64,000 bases of DNA from Bauldia sp. (GCA_026126025.1 JAHCJZ010000001.1:62001-126000), one strand, 5' to 3'. Shown: positions 7,129 through 16,484, counted from the first letter of the stretch. Notes: generated from the letters alone by a model not told the origin. Translations and numbers: made by a program.

Positions 7129-8871
7129 ATGCGAAACAGCAAGACCTTGTTGCTGGCGAGCCTGTTGGGTGCAAGCTGCCTTGGTTTCGTACCGGGCGCG
7201 TCCGCTCAGGAGGTGACTTTCGATCGCCTGGTCAACTCTGACAGCGAACCTCAGAATTGGCTGACGACCTACGGCAACTACGCAGGTTGGTCCTACTCGC
7301 GGCTCGACCAGATCAATACCGAGAACGCCGCTGATCTGCGGCTGGTCTATCTCCGCTCGATCGGTGGTGAGACGTCCGGACAGGATTTGGAAAGCCGGCC
7401 GCTGGTCGCAGACGGGTTCATGTATCTTTTCAATGGGATAAGTGAAGTCCTGAAGCTCGACCTCACCGGTGGCGATTCGGCGGAACTCGTTTGGCGGAAC
7501 AACCCGGCGGCAGCGTCGGGCGGCAAGATGGGCAGCCTCGCCTTGCTTAACGCGTCTGTCTACAACGCGACCCGCGACATGCGCCTCCTCCGCCTCGACA
7601 TGGAGACAGGCGAGACGATCTGGGATGTCAGCACCCGCGCCCCCGAGAATCCCTACGCGGACGAGTGGAACAGCACCGCGCCCGTGGCCGTAAACAACTC
7701 GATCATCACGACGGGTGCCGGTTCCGCACTTCGTTCGTGGATGGCGGCCTGGGATGCCGACACCGGCGAGTTGCAGTGGCGCTGGCTCGCCGTTCCCGGT
7801 CCTGGCGAACCCGGACATGAGACGTGGGAAGATGATCACGACGCCTGGCTGACCGGCGGCGCCGGCATCTGGACCGCGCCGACCTACGATCCTGAGACCA
7901 ACCTCCTGTTCGTTGGTACCGGCGAGCCGCAGCCGTGGACCGACCCCGAGTTCCGCCCGGGCGACAATCTCTATTCAATGAGCACGGTGGCGGTGAATGC
8001 CACGACGGGCGAACTGGTCTGGTACTTTCAGGAGCTTCCTGACGAGAGCTGGGACTACGACACCGTCAATATGCGGATGCTCCATCAGGCGGATTTCGGC
8101 GGCGAGGTTCGTGCTGCTGTGAGCAACTTCAGCCGCAGCGGCATGTACTACACCCTCGACTTGGTGACCGGCGAGTTCCTGACCGGCGGGCCCTATGTCG
8201 ACGTGACCTGGACGGCCGGCCTCGATCCGAAGACAGGCAAGCCGGTCGAGTACGATCCGAACGTTCCGGTGCAATCATACGCGAACAATTCGTCGATGCG
8301 GCCAGGTGACCCGACCAGCAACCAGAACGTCTGTCCGCGGCACGGGGCAATGCCAACCTGGTGGCCGCCGACATACGACCCTGCGCGCGGCATGGCGTGG
8401 GTCCAGGCGGTGACCGGATGCGAAAGCCAGTTCATGGCGGAATCGCTAGACACCACCCTCGATCACTGGAGAGAGGATCCGTATGGTCTGGCGGCGGGTG
8501 CCGGCGTTGCCATCACCAACGAGGACCCGTCCCTCACGCGTGGCCTGATCATCGGCGTCGACGCCATCACCGGCGAGGTCGCCCAGCGGATCGAGACCGA
8601 GTACTGGACGGGCAGCGGATTGCTCGGCACCGCCGGCGACCTGATCTTTACCGGTCATTCTGACGGCCGGTTCTCTGCCTACGACAAGGACACGCTCGAG
8701 GAGCTCTGGCATTTCAACACCGGCACCATCATCGGTGCGCCACCGATCACCTTTGAGGTTGGTGGCGAGCAGTTCGTAGCCGTGCTGCTCGGTGGTGGCT
8801 GGGTGCGCGTCCCGCATCCCGACATTAGGGACTACACCAAGGCCCCGATGCTGGCCGTCTTCGCGCTCTAG
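7129..8871 (+). CDS. PQQ-dependent alcohol dehydrogenase (quinoprotein)
   Basis: A 580-residue periplasmic protein with a signal peptide cleaved near GASA-QEV. The mature part is an eight-bladed propeller of the PQQ dehydrogenase type; blade-ending tryptophan motifs such as DMETGETIWDVST, DADTGELQWRW and KDTLEELWHFNTG are visible. The RPGDNLYSM segment holds the candidate catalytic Asp279, followed by the family's ESWDYDTVN. There is no fused cytochrome domain, and the adjacent-cysteine pair of many methanol/ethanol dehydrogenases is not seen, so the substrate is open. The ATG at 7129 has an excellent GGGAGGA site; the frame open from 7072 does not. It is divergent from the broken cytochrome c, its presumed electron acceptor. 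Confidence 0.9.
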   Translation: MRNSKTLLLASLLGASCLGFVPGASAQEVTFDRLVNSDSEPQNWLTTYGNYAGWSYSRLDQINTENAADLRLVYLRSIGGETSGQDLESRPLVADGFMYLFNGISEVLKLDLTGGDSAELVWRNNPAAASGGKMGSLALLNASVYNATRDMRLLRLDMETGETIWDVSTRAPENPYADEWNSTAPVAVNNSIITTGAGSALRSWMAAWDADTGELQWRWLAVPGPGEPGHETWEDDHDAWLTGGAGIWTAPTYDPETNLLFVGTGEPQPWTDPEFRPGDNLYSMSTVAVNATTGELVWYFQELPDESWDYDTVNMRMLHQADFGGEVRAAVSNFSRSGMYYTLDLVTGEFLTGGPYVDVTWTAGLDPKTGKPVEYDPNVPVQSYANNSSMRPGDPTSNQNVCPRHGAMPTWWPPTYDPARGMAWVQAVTGCESQFMAESLDTTLDHWREDPYGLAAGAGVAITNEDPSLTRGLIIGVDAITGEVAQRIETEYWTGSGLLGTAGDLIFTGHSDGRFSAYDKDTLEELWHFNTGTIIGAPPITFEVGGEQFVAVLLGGGWVRVPHPDIRDYTKAPMLAVFAL

Positions 8872-8877
8872 CAATGA

Positions 8878-8912
8878 TGGCAGGCGGGGATCGCGTCGAT
8901 CCCCGCCTGCCA
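8878..8912 (+). terminator. Long hairpin terminator after the PQQ dehydrogenase
   Basis: A perfect 16-bp stem (TGGCAGGCGGGGATCG and its complement) with a CGT loop begins seven bases after the dehydrogenase stop. The T run after it is weak (CATCCTTCTT), but the stem is strong enough to act as a terminator. Confidence 0.7.
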
Positions 8913-8922
8913 CATCCTTCTT

Positions 8923-10374
8923 ATGGCAAGCTGGTTGAAGCATCTCCTCGCCTGGGCGGCAGCTGCAGCAGCGGCCGTGGTGCCGGCGCTGGCTGCCGCG
9001 CAAGAACCGATCCCGCGAATCTGGGACATACCCTTCGGCACGCACATCACGCGGCTGCCGTCGGATGGGTTCTTTCAGCCGGCCTGCGGTACCTTGGGGG
9101 GACCCGCATCAACGCTGCTCCCGGGATTCGCCGACTACCTGGAATGCCCCGCTGATGGCGATGGGCTTCGCGAAGTCTCCTTCACCTATGATGATACGCT
9201 CGAATATGTGAGCCGCGCTGTCCGCGATCCGTGGGCTGCCACGGCAGACCAGGAAAACGCCATCCAGGGCCAGCCCGTGATCCTGTCCTACATGGTCGAC
9301 GAGGGTGGCAGGATACGCGGGTACCACGTGTTCACCGACCCCAGGGCGGATGAAGCCGTACGCATGGAAGCGTTTGCTACCGCCAACTTCTTCAGAGCCC
9401 AGTTCGGTCCGGACGGCTGGACATGTGTCAACCAGCCTCCGGCACCGGGCGAGACGCCGCTCAACGGCTTCTTTCTCAACAGTGCCTGTCGCAAGGAGCT
9501 TTCCGACAGCGAGGTTCTCCTCGAGGCGCGGCGCATGAGGAAACCCGGCCATCGCGAATACGATGAAAGAGGAAATCGGACGGTCAATGAGTTCGAGAGC
9601 CTTACGCATCTCTTCGTCCGTCAACGTGACATCCACGAGGATATTGGCAATCTGTCGACGCCTCTGGCGGCCGCTCCTCCGCCGGCCGGCCCTTTCGCCA
9701 CCGCCGAGGAGGCGTTTCTTGCGGGGGCCACCAACGATTGCCCGGGCTGCGACCTCGGCGGCGCCGATCTTCGGCGTCGCGTGCTCGACGGTGCCGATCT
9801 CACCGGCGCCAACCTCGCGGACGCCGTGCTGCACCGGGCGTCGCTGATCGGCGCCGACCTGTCGGGCGCGGATCTGACTCTCGCCAATCTCAATCTCGTC
9901 AATCTCACCCGTGCCTATTTGCGCGAAGCCCATCTCGACGGAGCGCTTCTCTACCAAGCGACAGCGCCACAGGCCGACTTCAGCGGGGCGAGCATGGTCG
10001 GCGCGCGAATGCCGCGGATTGTCCTGTCGCTGGCGACACTAACCGGGGCGAATCTCCAGACTGCTGACTTTGGCGATGCCCGCTTGAACGATGCCGATCT
10101 CAGCGGCGCAAGGCTCAGTGGCGCATATGCCTTCGCCGCCGTACTCATCCGCGCGAACCTGGAAGGGGTCACCGCGGACTACGCAACCCTAGCGGTCGCC
10201 GACTTGGATCGGGCTGTGCTGCGCGATGGTTTGTTCGAGGCGGCGGACTTTCTTGGAGCCAGCCTGCGCGACGCGGACATGTCGAACGCCGATTTCACGG
10301 GCGCGCGCCTCCAGAGGGCGAATCTCTTCGGCGCGATACTGGACGGGGCGGTTCTCGACGGGGTGTTGCGATAG
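8923..10374 (+). CDS. Exported pentapeptide-repeat protein
   Basis: A 483-residue protein with a signal peptide (AWAAAAAAAVVPALAAAQEP). Residues ~30-245 form a domain of unknown function with several Cys. From about residue 270 to the end there are roughly 35 pentapeptide repeats of the A(D/N)LXX type (ADLTGANLADAVL, ADLSGADLTLANL and so on), which fold as a right-handed square beta-helix. The repeat block is preceded by a CPGCDL motif often seen in exported members. It starts just after the dehydrogenase terminator and reads the same way, but a link to alcohol oxidation is only positional. No function is assigned. Confidence 0.8.
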   Translation: MASWLKHLLAWAAAAAAAVVPALAAAQEPIPRIWDIPFGTHITRLPSDGFFQPACGTLGGPASTLLPGFADYLECPADGDGLREVSFTYDDTLEYVSRAVRDPWAATADQENAIQGQPVILSYMVDEGGRIRGYHVFTDPRADEAVRMEAFATANFFRAQFGPDGWTCVNQPPAPGETPLNGFFLNSACRKELSDSEVLLEARRMRKPGHREYDERGNRTVNEFESLTHLFVRQRDIHEDIGNLSTPLAAAPPPAGPFATAEEAFLAGATNDCPGCDLGGADLRRRVLDGADLTGANLADAVLHRASLIGADLSGADLTLANLNLVNLTRAYLREAHLDGALLYQATAPQADFSGASMVGARMPRIVLSLATLTGANLQTADFGDARLNDADLSGARLSGAYAFAAVLIRANLEGVTADYATLAVADLDRAVLRDGLFEAADFLGASLRDADMSNADFTGARLQRANLFGAILDGAVLDGVLR

Positions 10375-10400
10375 CTCGGGCTCGACGACGCGCCGCGCGG

Positions 10401-11258
10401 CTAGTCGCCGTTGCCGTTCTCCAGCACGCCGCCGGCCTGCGCCTCTTGCGTGCTCAGCGTTTCGAGCGCGGGCATGGAGATGATGTTGTAGCCGGCGTCG
10501 ACATAGTGGACGCCGCCGGTCACCGCGGCGCCGAGGTCGGAGAGGAGGTAGAGCGCGGTGCCGCCGATCTCGTCGATCGAGGCGGTGCGCTGCAGCGGCG
10601 CGTTCTTCTGCTGGTAGTTGAACATCAGCCGGGCGCCGGGAATGCCGGAGCCGGCGAGGGTGCGCACCGGCCCGGCCGAGATGGCGTTGACCCGGATGTT
10701 GTCGGGGCCGAAGTCGAGCGCGAGGTAGCGCACCGAGGCTTCAAGCGCCGCCTTGGCGACGCCCATGACATTGTAGTGCGGCATCGCCCGGGTCGAGCCG
10801 CCATAGGTCAGCGTCACCATCGCGCCGCCGCGCGTCATCATCGGCGCCGCGCGCTTGGCGACCTCGGTGAACGAGAAGCACGACACCAGCATCGTGTTGG
10901 CGAAATTGGCGCGCGACGTGTCGGCATAGCGGCCCTTCAGCTCGTTGCGGTCGCTGAAGGCGATCGCATGCACCACGAAGTCGAGCCCGTTCCAGCGGTC
11001 GACGATCGCCTTGAAGGTCTCGTCGAGCGCGGCCGGCGCGCCGGCATCGGGCGAGAGCGCGACGTCGCACGGCACCAGGAAGTCGCAGCCGATCGAGGCG
11101 GCCAGCGGCTTCACCCGCTTCTCCACGCCCCCGGGCTGATAGGTGAGGCAGAGCGTGGCGCCTTCCGCCGCGAGCCGGCGGGCGATTCCCCAGGCGATCG
11201 AATGATCGTTGGCGACCCCCATTACGAGGCCGCGGCGGCCCGCCATCAGGCCGCTCAT
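10401..11258 (-). CDS. fabI: Enoyl-[acyl-carrier-protein] reductase (NADH)
   Basis: A 285-residue short-chain dehydrogenase of the FabI type, reducing enoyl-ACP in the last step of each fatty acid elongation cycle. The family cofactor-binding start (RRGLVMGVANDHSIAWGIA), the HAIAFSDRNELKG segment, and the catalytic Tyr162-x6-Lys169 (HYNVMGVAKAALEAS) are present, with the substrate loop RTLAGSGIPG. It is the last gene of the minus-strand fabA-fabB-fabI set, 27 bases after fabB, an arrangement conserved in Rhizobiales beside irr. Confidence 0.95.
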   Translation of the reverse strand: MSGLMAGRRGLVMGVANDHSIAWGIARRLAAEGATLCLTYQPGGVEKRVKPLAASIGCDFLVPCDVALSPDAGAPAALDETFKAIVDRWNGLDFVVHAIAFSDRNELKGRYADTSRANFANTMLVSCFSFTEVAKRAAPMMTRGGAMVTLTYGGSTRAMPHYNVMGVAKAALEASVRYLALDFGPDNIRVNAISAGPVRTLAGSGIPGARLMFNYQQKNAPLQRTASIDEIGGTALYLLSDLGAAVTGGVHYVDAGYNIISMPALETLSTQEAQAGGVLENGNGD

Positions 11259-11285
11259 GCGCGGACCCGGCTCAGCTCGGAACGA

Positions 11286-12503
11286 TCACGCATGGTACCG
11301 CTGGAAGGCGAGGCAGGCATTGGTGCCGCCGAAGCCGAACGAGTTGGAAAGGACAGTGGTGATCTCCACGTCGTCCGCGCGCTCGCGCAGGATCGGCATG
11401 TCGGCGAAGGCGGGGTCGAGATTGTCGATATGCGCCGACGCCGCGATGAAGCGGTTCTGCATCATCAGGAGGCAGTAGATCGCCTCCTGCGCCCCGGTCG
11501 CGCCGAGCGAGTGCCCGGTGAGCGACTTGGTCGCCGAGATCGGCGGGCAGTCGTCGCCGAACACGGTGCGGATCGCCTCGATCTCCTTGAGGTCGCCGAT
11601 CGGCGTCGAGGTCGCGTGCGGGTTGATGTAGTCGACCTTGCCGTCGACGGTGGCGAGCGCCATGCGCATGCAGCGCACGGCGCCTTCGCCCGACGGCTGG
11701 ACCATGTCGTAGCCGTCCGAGGTCGCGCCATAGCCGACGATCTCGCCATAGATCTTCGCGCCGCGCGCCTTGGCGTGCTCCAGCTCCTCCAGGACGAGGA
11801 CGCCTGCGCCGCCGGCGATGACGAAGCCGTCGCGGTCGGAATCGTAGGCCCGCGACGCGACCGCGGGGCGGTCATTGTAGCGAGTGGAGAGGGCGCCCAT
11901 GCCGTCGAACAGCACCGACAGCGTCCAGTCGAGCTCCTCGCCGCCGCCGGCGAAGATGATGTCCTGCTTGCCGAGCTGGATCAGCTCATAAGCATTGCCG
12001 ATGCAGTGGTTCGACGTGGCGCAGGCCGACGAGATCGAATAGTTGACGCCCTTGATGCGGTAGGGCGTGGCGAGCGTCGCCGAGTTGGTCGAGGACATCG
12101 CCTTTGGCACCGCGAACGGGCCGACGCGCTTCGGCCCCTTCTCGCGCGCCGCGTCTGCTGCCTCGACGATGGCGTGGGTCGACGGCCCGCCGGACCCCAT
12201 GATGAGGCCGGTCCGCTCGTCGCTGATGTCGTCGTCCTCGAGGCCGGAATCCTGCACCGCCTGGCGCATGGCGATGTAGTTCCACGCCGCGCCAAGGCCC
12301 ATGAAGCGGGTGGTGCGCCGGTCGAGCATCTCGTCGACATCGAGCTGCGGGGCGCCGTGGACCTGGCAGCGGAAGCCGAGCTCGGCATAGCGCTCCGCCC
12401 GCACGATGCCGGAGCGGCCTTCGCGCAGCGACGCCAGCACTTCCTGCGTATTGTTGCCGATCGAGGAGACGATCCCCATCCCGGTGACGACAACGCGTTT
12501 CAT
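11286..12503 (-). CDS. fabB: Beta-ketoacyl-ACP synthase I
   Basis: A 405-residue thiolase-fold condensing enzyme. Catalytic Cys161 sits in SSACATSNH; the two histidines are in [11 protein letters not shown] and [11 protein letters not shown]; the C-terminus holds the [11 protein letters not shown] loop. Together with FabA it makes the unsaturated fatty acid precursors. It lies between fabA (38 bases upstream) and fabI (27 bases downstream) and is probably transcribed with them. Confidence 0.96.
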   Translation of the reverse strand: MKRVVVTGMGIVSSIGNNTQEVLASLREGRSGIVRAERYAELGFRCQVHGAPQLDVDEMLDRRTTRFMGLGAAWNYIAMRQAVQDSGLEDDDISDERTGLIMGSGGPSTHAIVEAADAAREKGPKRVGPFAVPKAMSSTNSATLATPYRIKGVNYSISSACATSNHCIGNAYELIQLGKQDIIFAGGGEELDWTLSVLFDGMGALSTRYNDRPAVASRAYDSDRDGFVIAGGAGVLVLEELEHAKARGAKIYGEIVGYGATSDGYDMVQPSGEGAVRCMRMALATVDGKVDYINPHATSTPIGDLKEIEAIRTVFGDDCPPISATKSLTGHSLGATGAQEAIYCLLMMQNRFIAASAHIDNLDPAFADMPILRERADDVEITTVLSNSFGFGGTNACLAFQRYHA

Positions 12504-12541
12504 GGCCTCATCCTCGTTCTGCTGTGGACCAGCCGCCGGGC

Positions 12542-13099
12542 CTAGCCGGCAGGCGCCGCCTGGTCCTTGAACAGCCCGACCTTAAGGTCCGTGGCCGAGT
12601 AGATAGGAACGCCGTCGGCCTTCACCCAGCCGTCGCCGATCCCGAGGAACAGCTTTGAACGCAGCACGCGCTTCAAGTCCACGCCGTATTCGACCTTTTT
12701 GGTCGCCGGCAGGATCTGGCCGGTGAACTTCACCTCGCCCACCGAGATCGCCCGGCCGTGGCCGAGACCGCCGATGGTGCCGAGGAAGAAGCCGAGCAGC
12801 TGCCACAGGGCGTCGAGCCCGAGACAGCCCGGCATCACCGGATCGCCCTTGAAGTGACACTGGAAGAACCAGAGGTCCGGATTGACGTCGAGCTCGGCGC
12901 GGACCCGGCCCTTGCCGAACGCGCCGCCTTCCTCGCCGATGTCGGTGACGCGGTCGAACATCAGGAGCGGCGGCAGCGGCAGCTGGGGATTGCCGGGACC
13001 GAACAGCTCGCCGCGTCCGCAGGCGAGCAAGGCTTCATAGTCGTAGCTGGAAGGTCGATCCTGTCCCGGGCTGGCCTGGTCCCGGTTGCCATCCGTCAT
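12542..13099 (-). CDS. fabA: 3-hydroxydecanoyl-ACP dehydratase/isomerase
   Basis: A hot-dog-fold enzyme that dehydrates 3-hydroxydecanoyl-ACP and isomerises the trans-2 to the cis-3 product, the branch point for unsaturated fatty acids. The signature [17 protein letters not shown], then the active-site His in [20 protein letters not shown], is seen, along with the [12 protein letters not shown] strand. I set the start at 13099 ([11 protein letters not shown]), giving 185 residues, close to rhizobial FabA; the open frame extends to 13231 with Arg/Pro-rich sequence, and in-frame ATGs at 13114 and 13132 remain possible. It is divergent from irr. Confidence 0.93.
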   Translation of the reverse strand: MTDGNRDQASPGQDRPSSYDYEALLACGRGELFGPGNPQLPLPPLLMFDRVTDIGEEGGAFGKGRVRAELDVNPDLWFFQCHFKGDPVMPGCLGLDALWQLLGFFLGTIGGLGHGRAISVGEVKFTGQILPATKKVEYGVDLKRVLRSKLFLGIGDGWVKADGVPIYSATDLKVGLFKDQAAPAG

Positions 13100-13325
13100 T
13101 GCCGCCTGCCGCATGCCGGGTTCCGTCCGCATGATCGGGCGCTGTCGTAACACACGCCCCGCGGGGTCGGAAGGGCGGCGCCCGTGGAGTGCCAGATGGT
13201 CGCGGGCGCTTGGGGAAATGGCGCGCGGCAACCATGCTGCGGCAAAGGTGTCGCAGCGTCGGGAAGAAGGTTGCCGTCCCGAACCCAGAAACCTATAATA
13301 TGCAACAGAATAGAAGGTTTCGAAA

Positions 13326-13790
13326 ATGGACGAAACAGGAAAGACCTATCGCCTCGCCCGGGAGCGCGCGCCGTCGGTGCGTGCATTGCTGCGCGGTGCC
13401 GGACTGCGCCCGACCCGCCAGCGCATGGCGCTCGGTCAGCTCCTGTTCGGCAGCGGCAACCGCCATGTCTCGGCGGAGATGCTGCACGAGGAGGCGATGC
13501 GGGCCGAGGTGCCGGTATCGCTCGCCACCGTCTACAACACCCTCCACCAGTTCACCGAGGCGGGGCTGCTGCGCGAGGTGTCGCTCGACGCGTCGAAGAC
13601 CTATTTCGACACCAATGTCAGCGACCATCACCATTTCTTCGTCGAGGACGACAACGAGATGCTCGACGTCCCCGAGGAGGCGCTGCATCTCGACCGGCTC
13701 CCCGATCCGCCCGAAGGCATGGAGATCAGCCGGGTCGACGTCGTGATCCGCCTCCGCCGAATCGCCGCCCGGCGCACGCTCGCGGACTAG
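13326..13790 (+). CDS. irr: Iron response regulator Irr (Fur family)
   Basis: A 154-residue Fur-superfamily repressor. The N-terminal winged helix ([17 protein letters not shown], then [21 protein letters not shown]) and the Irr hallmark His triplet ([12 protein letters not shown]) are present. Irr senses heme status and controls iron, heme and storage genes; it is confined to Rhizobiales, Rhodobacterales and relatives. It is divergent from fabA, an old conserved neighbourhood. The N-terminal Cys of the Bradyrhizobium heme regulatory motif is absent, as in many Irr proteins. A candidate Irr-type site occurs in front of bfr at 24585-24599. Confidence 0.93.
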   Translation: MDETGKTYRLARERAPSVRALLRGAGLRPTRQRMALGQLLFGSGNRHVSAEMLHEEAMRAEVPVSLATVYNTLHQFTEAGLLREVSLDASKTYFDTNVSDHHHFFVEDDNEMLDVPEEALHLDRLPDPPEGMEISRVDVVIRLRRIAARRTLAD

Positions 13791-13802
13791 CCGCCGCTCA
13801 CC

Positions 13803-14042
13803 TTAGAGCGACGCGAATCCGGTCTTGATCCGGAGCCGTCGCTCGATGTTCCCGATGACCCAGGGCGAGATGCGTTCCCCATCGGGCACGAGGGGGAGCG
13901 CGACGAACCTCCCCTCATGGGACGCGGCGGACACCACATACTCGCCGTCCGGCGTCGTGATCTCGTCCGAGAGGACCGTGATCGAACAGCCGAGATCCTC
14001 CAGGCGAGCCTTGAGTTCCGCCAGGGTGGGGCTGTTGGCCAT
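13803..14042 (-). CDS. Small protein of unknown function
   Basis: A 79-residue protein starting ANSPTLAELKARLEDLGCS, then a predicted beta strand pair (SITVLSDEITTPDGEYVVSA and GRFVALPLVPDGERISP) and a basic C-terminal helix (NIERRLRIKTGFASL). It lies downstream of a HicB-like protein on the same strand, separated only by the rhizobial palindromic repeat. A toxin-antitoxin-like pairing is suggested by order and size, but no HicA motif is present. Function unknown. Confidence 0.55.
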   Translation of the reverse strand: MANSPTLAELKARLEDLGCSITVLSDEITTPDGEYVVSAASHEGRFVALPLVPDGERISPWVIGNIERRLRIKTGFASL

Positions 14043-14051
14043 CGCCGGTTC

Positions 14052-14156
14052 CTAGAGCATGATCCGAAAAAGTGGATGCCGGTTTTTCGAGAAGATCATG
14101 CTCCAACAAAGACATAGCCGTAGAGAGTGATTCGACTTGGTCGGATCACGCTCTAG
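14052..14156. repeat. Rhizobiales palindromic intergenic repeat
   Basis: A composite repeat with two inverted pairs: GAGCATGATC...GATCATGCTC (arms 35 bases apart) and GAGAGTGATTCGA...TCGGATCACGCTC. This sequence type is scattered widely between genes in Mesorhizobium, Bradyrhizobium and relatives. Its last bases overlap the stop codon of the HicB-like gene at 14153. Confidence 0.8.
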
Positions 14157-14506
14157 GCGGCGGCGGTCATTTCAACGCGTTCGGTCACGCGATAGCGCGG
14201 AAAGAATGAGGGGATCGCTGTCTGATGGGGCGCGCGAAGCGCTGTCTCGAGCGGTGGCTCCAGGCGCAATCTGGCTGCTTCCCACATTGACCAGAATCGC
14301 TGTGGCGCCGCTCCAATTCCCTCGAAGGGCTCAAGGCCAAGTTCGATGGACGCCGCCGCATTGGCGGCGAGCGCCTTGAAGAAGGCCCCGTGGATATCGT
14401 CGAGGGACGAAGCTTGCGCGGCGATGTCGAACTCAAGTCCCTGCGCTATCCAGTGATCGCCGTCGCGAAACACCAGAGCGTTCAAGTCGACCGATCGCGT
14501 AGGCAT
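14153..14506 (-). CDS. HicB-like protein
   Basis: A 117-residue protein whose N-terminal half (LNALVFRDGDHWIAQGLEFD, then AAQASSLDDIHGAFFKALAANAAASIELG) has the partial RNase-H-like fold of HicB/UPF0150 antitoxins. The C-terminal HTH found in many HicB proteins is missing. The next gene downstream, a 79-residue protein, is not a recognisable HicA. The stop codon falls in the rhizobial repeat, so the true 3' end may have been replaced by repeat insertion. It could act as an orphan antitoxin-like protein. Confidence 0.55.
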   Translation of the reverse strand: MPTRSVDLNALVFRDGDHWIAQGLEFDIAAQASSLDDIHGAFFKALAANAAASIELGLEPFEGIGAAPQRFWSMWEAARLRLEPPLETALRAPHQTAIPSFFPRYRVTERVEMTAAA

Positions 14507-14625
14507 AAGCCTCTCCCGGCGTGCTGCACCTTTGGCGCGGATAGTACTCCCTCTTGAGCGCGCCAGTCACTTCCTCGATACGCAACGGGTCTCGGCTAGG
14601 AGAGCTTCGCCAGCAACAATTCGGT

Positions 14626-14758
14626 CGTCATTCCGGCGAAGGCCGGAATCCAGAGAGCCGCTTTCGCTGGTCGCGCATAGTGGGTCGCTAAGCGACGAGT
14701 CGCACGCTGGATCCCGGATCACGCGATGCAGCTTCGCTGCACGCTGTCCGGAATGACC
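14626..14758. repeat. Inverted repeat with GTCATTCCGG ends
   Basis: The ends GTCATTCCGG and CCGGAATGAC are exact complements enclosing about 110 bases with further small hairpins (GGCGAAGGCC, GCAGCTTCGCTGC). The left end is the same as in the repeats at 26652 and 60012. Confidence 0.75.
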
Positions 14759-14779
14759 GGGGCAGGTGCGGGGGTTTCG

Positions 14780-15304
14780 TTAGTCCACCGCCTCGTTCGG
14801 ATAGACGCCCCACAGATTCTCGTCCGGGATCCAGCCGTTGAAGCCGGGGCCGCGGAGGCGGCACCAGCCGTTGCGGCAGCTTTCGAGCGAGCCCTGCACG
14901 CCGGGATCGAGATAGGCGACGATTCGCGCCGTCTCGTTGGCCTGGGCGCGCAGCGGCAGCGGCGGTCCGCTGCGGTTGGGCGCCACGATCGCTGTGCGCT
15001 CGCCGGAGAGGAGGCTGTAGAACACCCAGCCCTCGTCGCCGTTGGAATCGCGGATCTTGCGCCAATTGTCGACTTCCTCGACGACCTCGACCGGCAGCCC
15101 GAGCCGGACATAGATCCACGCGACCGGGTAGTCGGAACCCGGCCCGACGCGGACATTGACGCGGTCGGAATTGAGGCTGACGAAGCGGGGGAGGGGAAGG
15201 TCGGTTACCGGCCCCCGCCGCTGCTGGGCGGCGGCGGAGCTCGCCACCGCGAGCAGCGCGAGCATCACGATCGCCGCGACGATCCGGCCCGGCAGCGACA
15301 CCAC
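14780..15304 (-). CDS. Exported protein with two SH3-type domains
   Basis: A 174-residue protein. A hydrophobic signal peptide (IVAAIVMLALLAVASSAAAQQ) is followed by a bacterial SH3 domain (SDRVNVRVGPGSDYPVAWIY to DEGWVFYSLLSG, residues ~47-100) and a second, more degenerate SH3 domain (ETARIVAYLDPGVQGSL to NGWIPDENLWGVYP). Such proteins bind cell-wall or protein ligands in the periplasm. The start is GTG at 15304 with GGAAGG just upstream; the much longer open frame seen in this register runs across the opposite-strand dehydrogenase and is not real. Divergent from the hydroxyacid dehydrogenase. Confidence 0.82.
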   Translation of the reverse strand: MVSLPGRIVAAIVMLALLAVASSAAAQQRRGPVTDLPLPRFVSLNSDRVNVRVGPGSDYPVAWIYVRLGLPVEVVEEVDNWRKIRDSNGDEGWVFYSLLSGERTAIVAPNRSGPPLPLRAQANETARIVAYLDPGVQGSLESCRNGWCRLRGPGFNGWIPDENLWGVYPNEAVD

Positions 15305-15472
15305 GTTCCTTCCCGTCAAATTCCGATGCCCCGTTTGCGGAATCGCGGCTTTTGCCGTCGCGGCCGCTTCTGCTAGAGAAAAGCCCAGCCCGTGAGCGGC
15401 CGTCAAACCGCGCCCTGCGCATTCCTGTGCGGTCACGGTTAACAACACGCCAACAGGAGGCCTCCCACCCTC

Positions 15473-16468
15473 ATGGCGGACAAGCCGGTCGTCATCGTCA
15501 CGCGAAAGCTCCCCGAGGCCGTCGAGCAGCGCATGGTGGAGCTGTTCGATGTCCGGCTGAATGCCGAAGACCGGCCCTTCACCGCGGATCAGCTCAAGGC
15601 CGCAGTGGCCGAGGCCGACGTGCTGGTGCCCACGGTGACCGACGCGATCGACGCCGCGGTGATCGCCGCGGCGGGCCCGAAGCTGGTGATGATCGCGAAT
15701 TTCGGCAATGGCGTGGACAACATCGACGTCAGCGCCGCGACCGAGCGGCGGATCGTCGTGACCAACACGCCCGGCGTCCTCACCGAGGACACCGCCGACA
15801 TCACCATGGCGCTGATTCTCGCCGTGCCGCGCCGCCTGATGGAGGGCGCGAAGGTGATGATGGATCACGGCGAATGGCCGGGCTGGTCGCCGACCTGGAT
15901 GCTCGGCCGCCGCCTTGCCGGCAAGAAGCTCGGCATCGTCGGCATGGGCCGCATCGGCCAGGCGGTCGCCCGCCGCGCCCGCGTCTTCGGCCTGTCGATC
16001 AACTACCACAACCGCCGCCCGGTCGACGCCGCGACCGAGAGCGAGCTCGCCGCGACCTATTGGGACAGCCTCGAGGAGATGCTGACCTTCATGGACATCG
16101 TCTCGGTGAACGCGCCGCACACGCCCGCGACCTATCATCTCCTGTCGGCCGAGCGCCTCCGCTTCATGCAGCCCGGCAGCTACCTGGTGAACACCTCGCG
16201 CGGCTCGGTGGTGGACCAGAAGGCGTTGATCCGCCTCATCGAGGAGGGCCGCATCGCCGGCGCCGGGCTCGATGTCTTCGAGGGCGAGCCGGTGCTGGAG
16301 CCCGGTCTCCACAAGCTGGTGCGCGAGGGGAGGGTCGTAGTGCTCCCCCACATGGGCTCGGCCACGATCGAAGGTCGCATCCAGATGGGCGAGAAGGTGA
16401 TCATCAACATCCGCACCCTCTTCGACGGCCACCGCCCGCCCAACCGGGTGCTGCCGGGGATGCTCTAG
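15473..16468 (+). CDS. D-isomer-specific 2-hydroxyacid dehydrogenase (glyoxylate reductase-like)
   Basis: A 331-residue NAD(P)-dependent enzyme reducing 2-keto acids such as glyoxylate. The Rossmann motif GIVGMGRIGQAVARRA, the catalytic Arg in NTSRGSVVD, Glu in GLDVFEGEP and His in LPHMGSATIE are present in the standard order, with the substrate loop NFGNGVDNID near residue 77. The downstream residues after the nucleotide strand are YHNRRP, whose Arg pair favours NADPH. The ATG at 15473 follows AGGAGGCC, a strong ribosome binding site. Which keto acid is used cannot be told. Confidence 0.92.
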   Translation: MADKPVVIVTRKLPEAVEQRMVELFDVRLNAEDRPFTADQLKAAVAEADVLVPTVTDAIDAAVIAAAGPKLVMIANFGNGVDNIDVSAATERRIVVTNTPGVLTEDTADITMALILAVPRRLMEGAKVMMDHGEWPGWSPTWMLGRRLAGKKLGIVGMGRIGQAVARRARVFGLSINYHNRRPVDAATESELAATYWDSLEEMLTFMDIVSVNAPHTPATYHLLSAERLRFMQPGSYLVNTSRGSVVDQKALIRLIEEGRIAGAGLDVFEGEPVLEPGLHKLVREGRVVVLPHMGSATIEGRIQMGEKVIINIRTLFDGHRPPNRVLPGML

Positions 16469-16484
16469 CCAGCCGGCATCCTTT

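Noticed and set aside
10446..12545. 699-codon plus-strand frame opposite fabI and fabB
   Set aside because: Low-complexity Arg/Asp/His composition and full overlap with two certain genes on the other strand.
13288..13320. AAACCT...AGGTTT arms in front of irr as a possible operator
   Set aside because: Arms are only six bases with a ~20-base gap and do not match a known Irr, RirA or Fur site.
14780..16432. 550-codon minus-strand frame running through the hydroxyacid dehydrogenase
   Set aside because: Only the last 174 codons (SH3 protein) are real; the upstream part is antisense to a certain gene and starts without a ribosome binding site.
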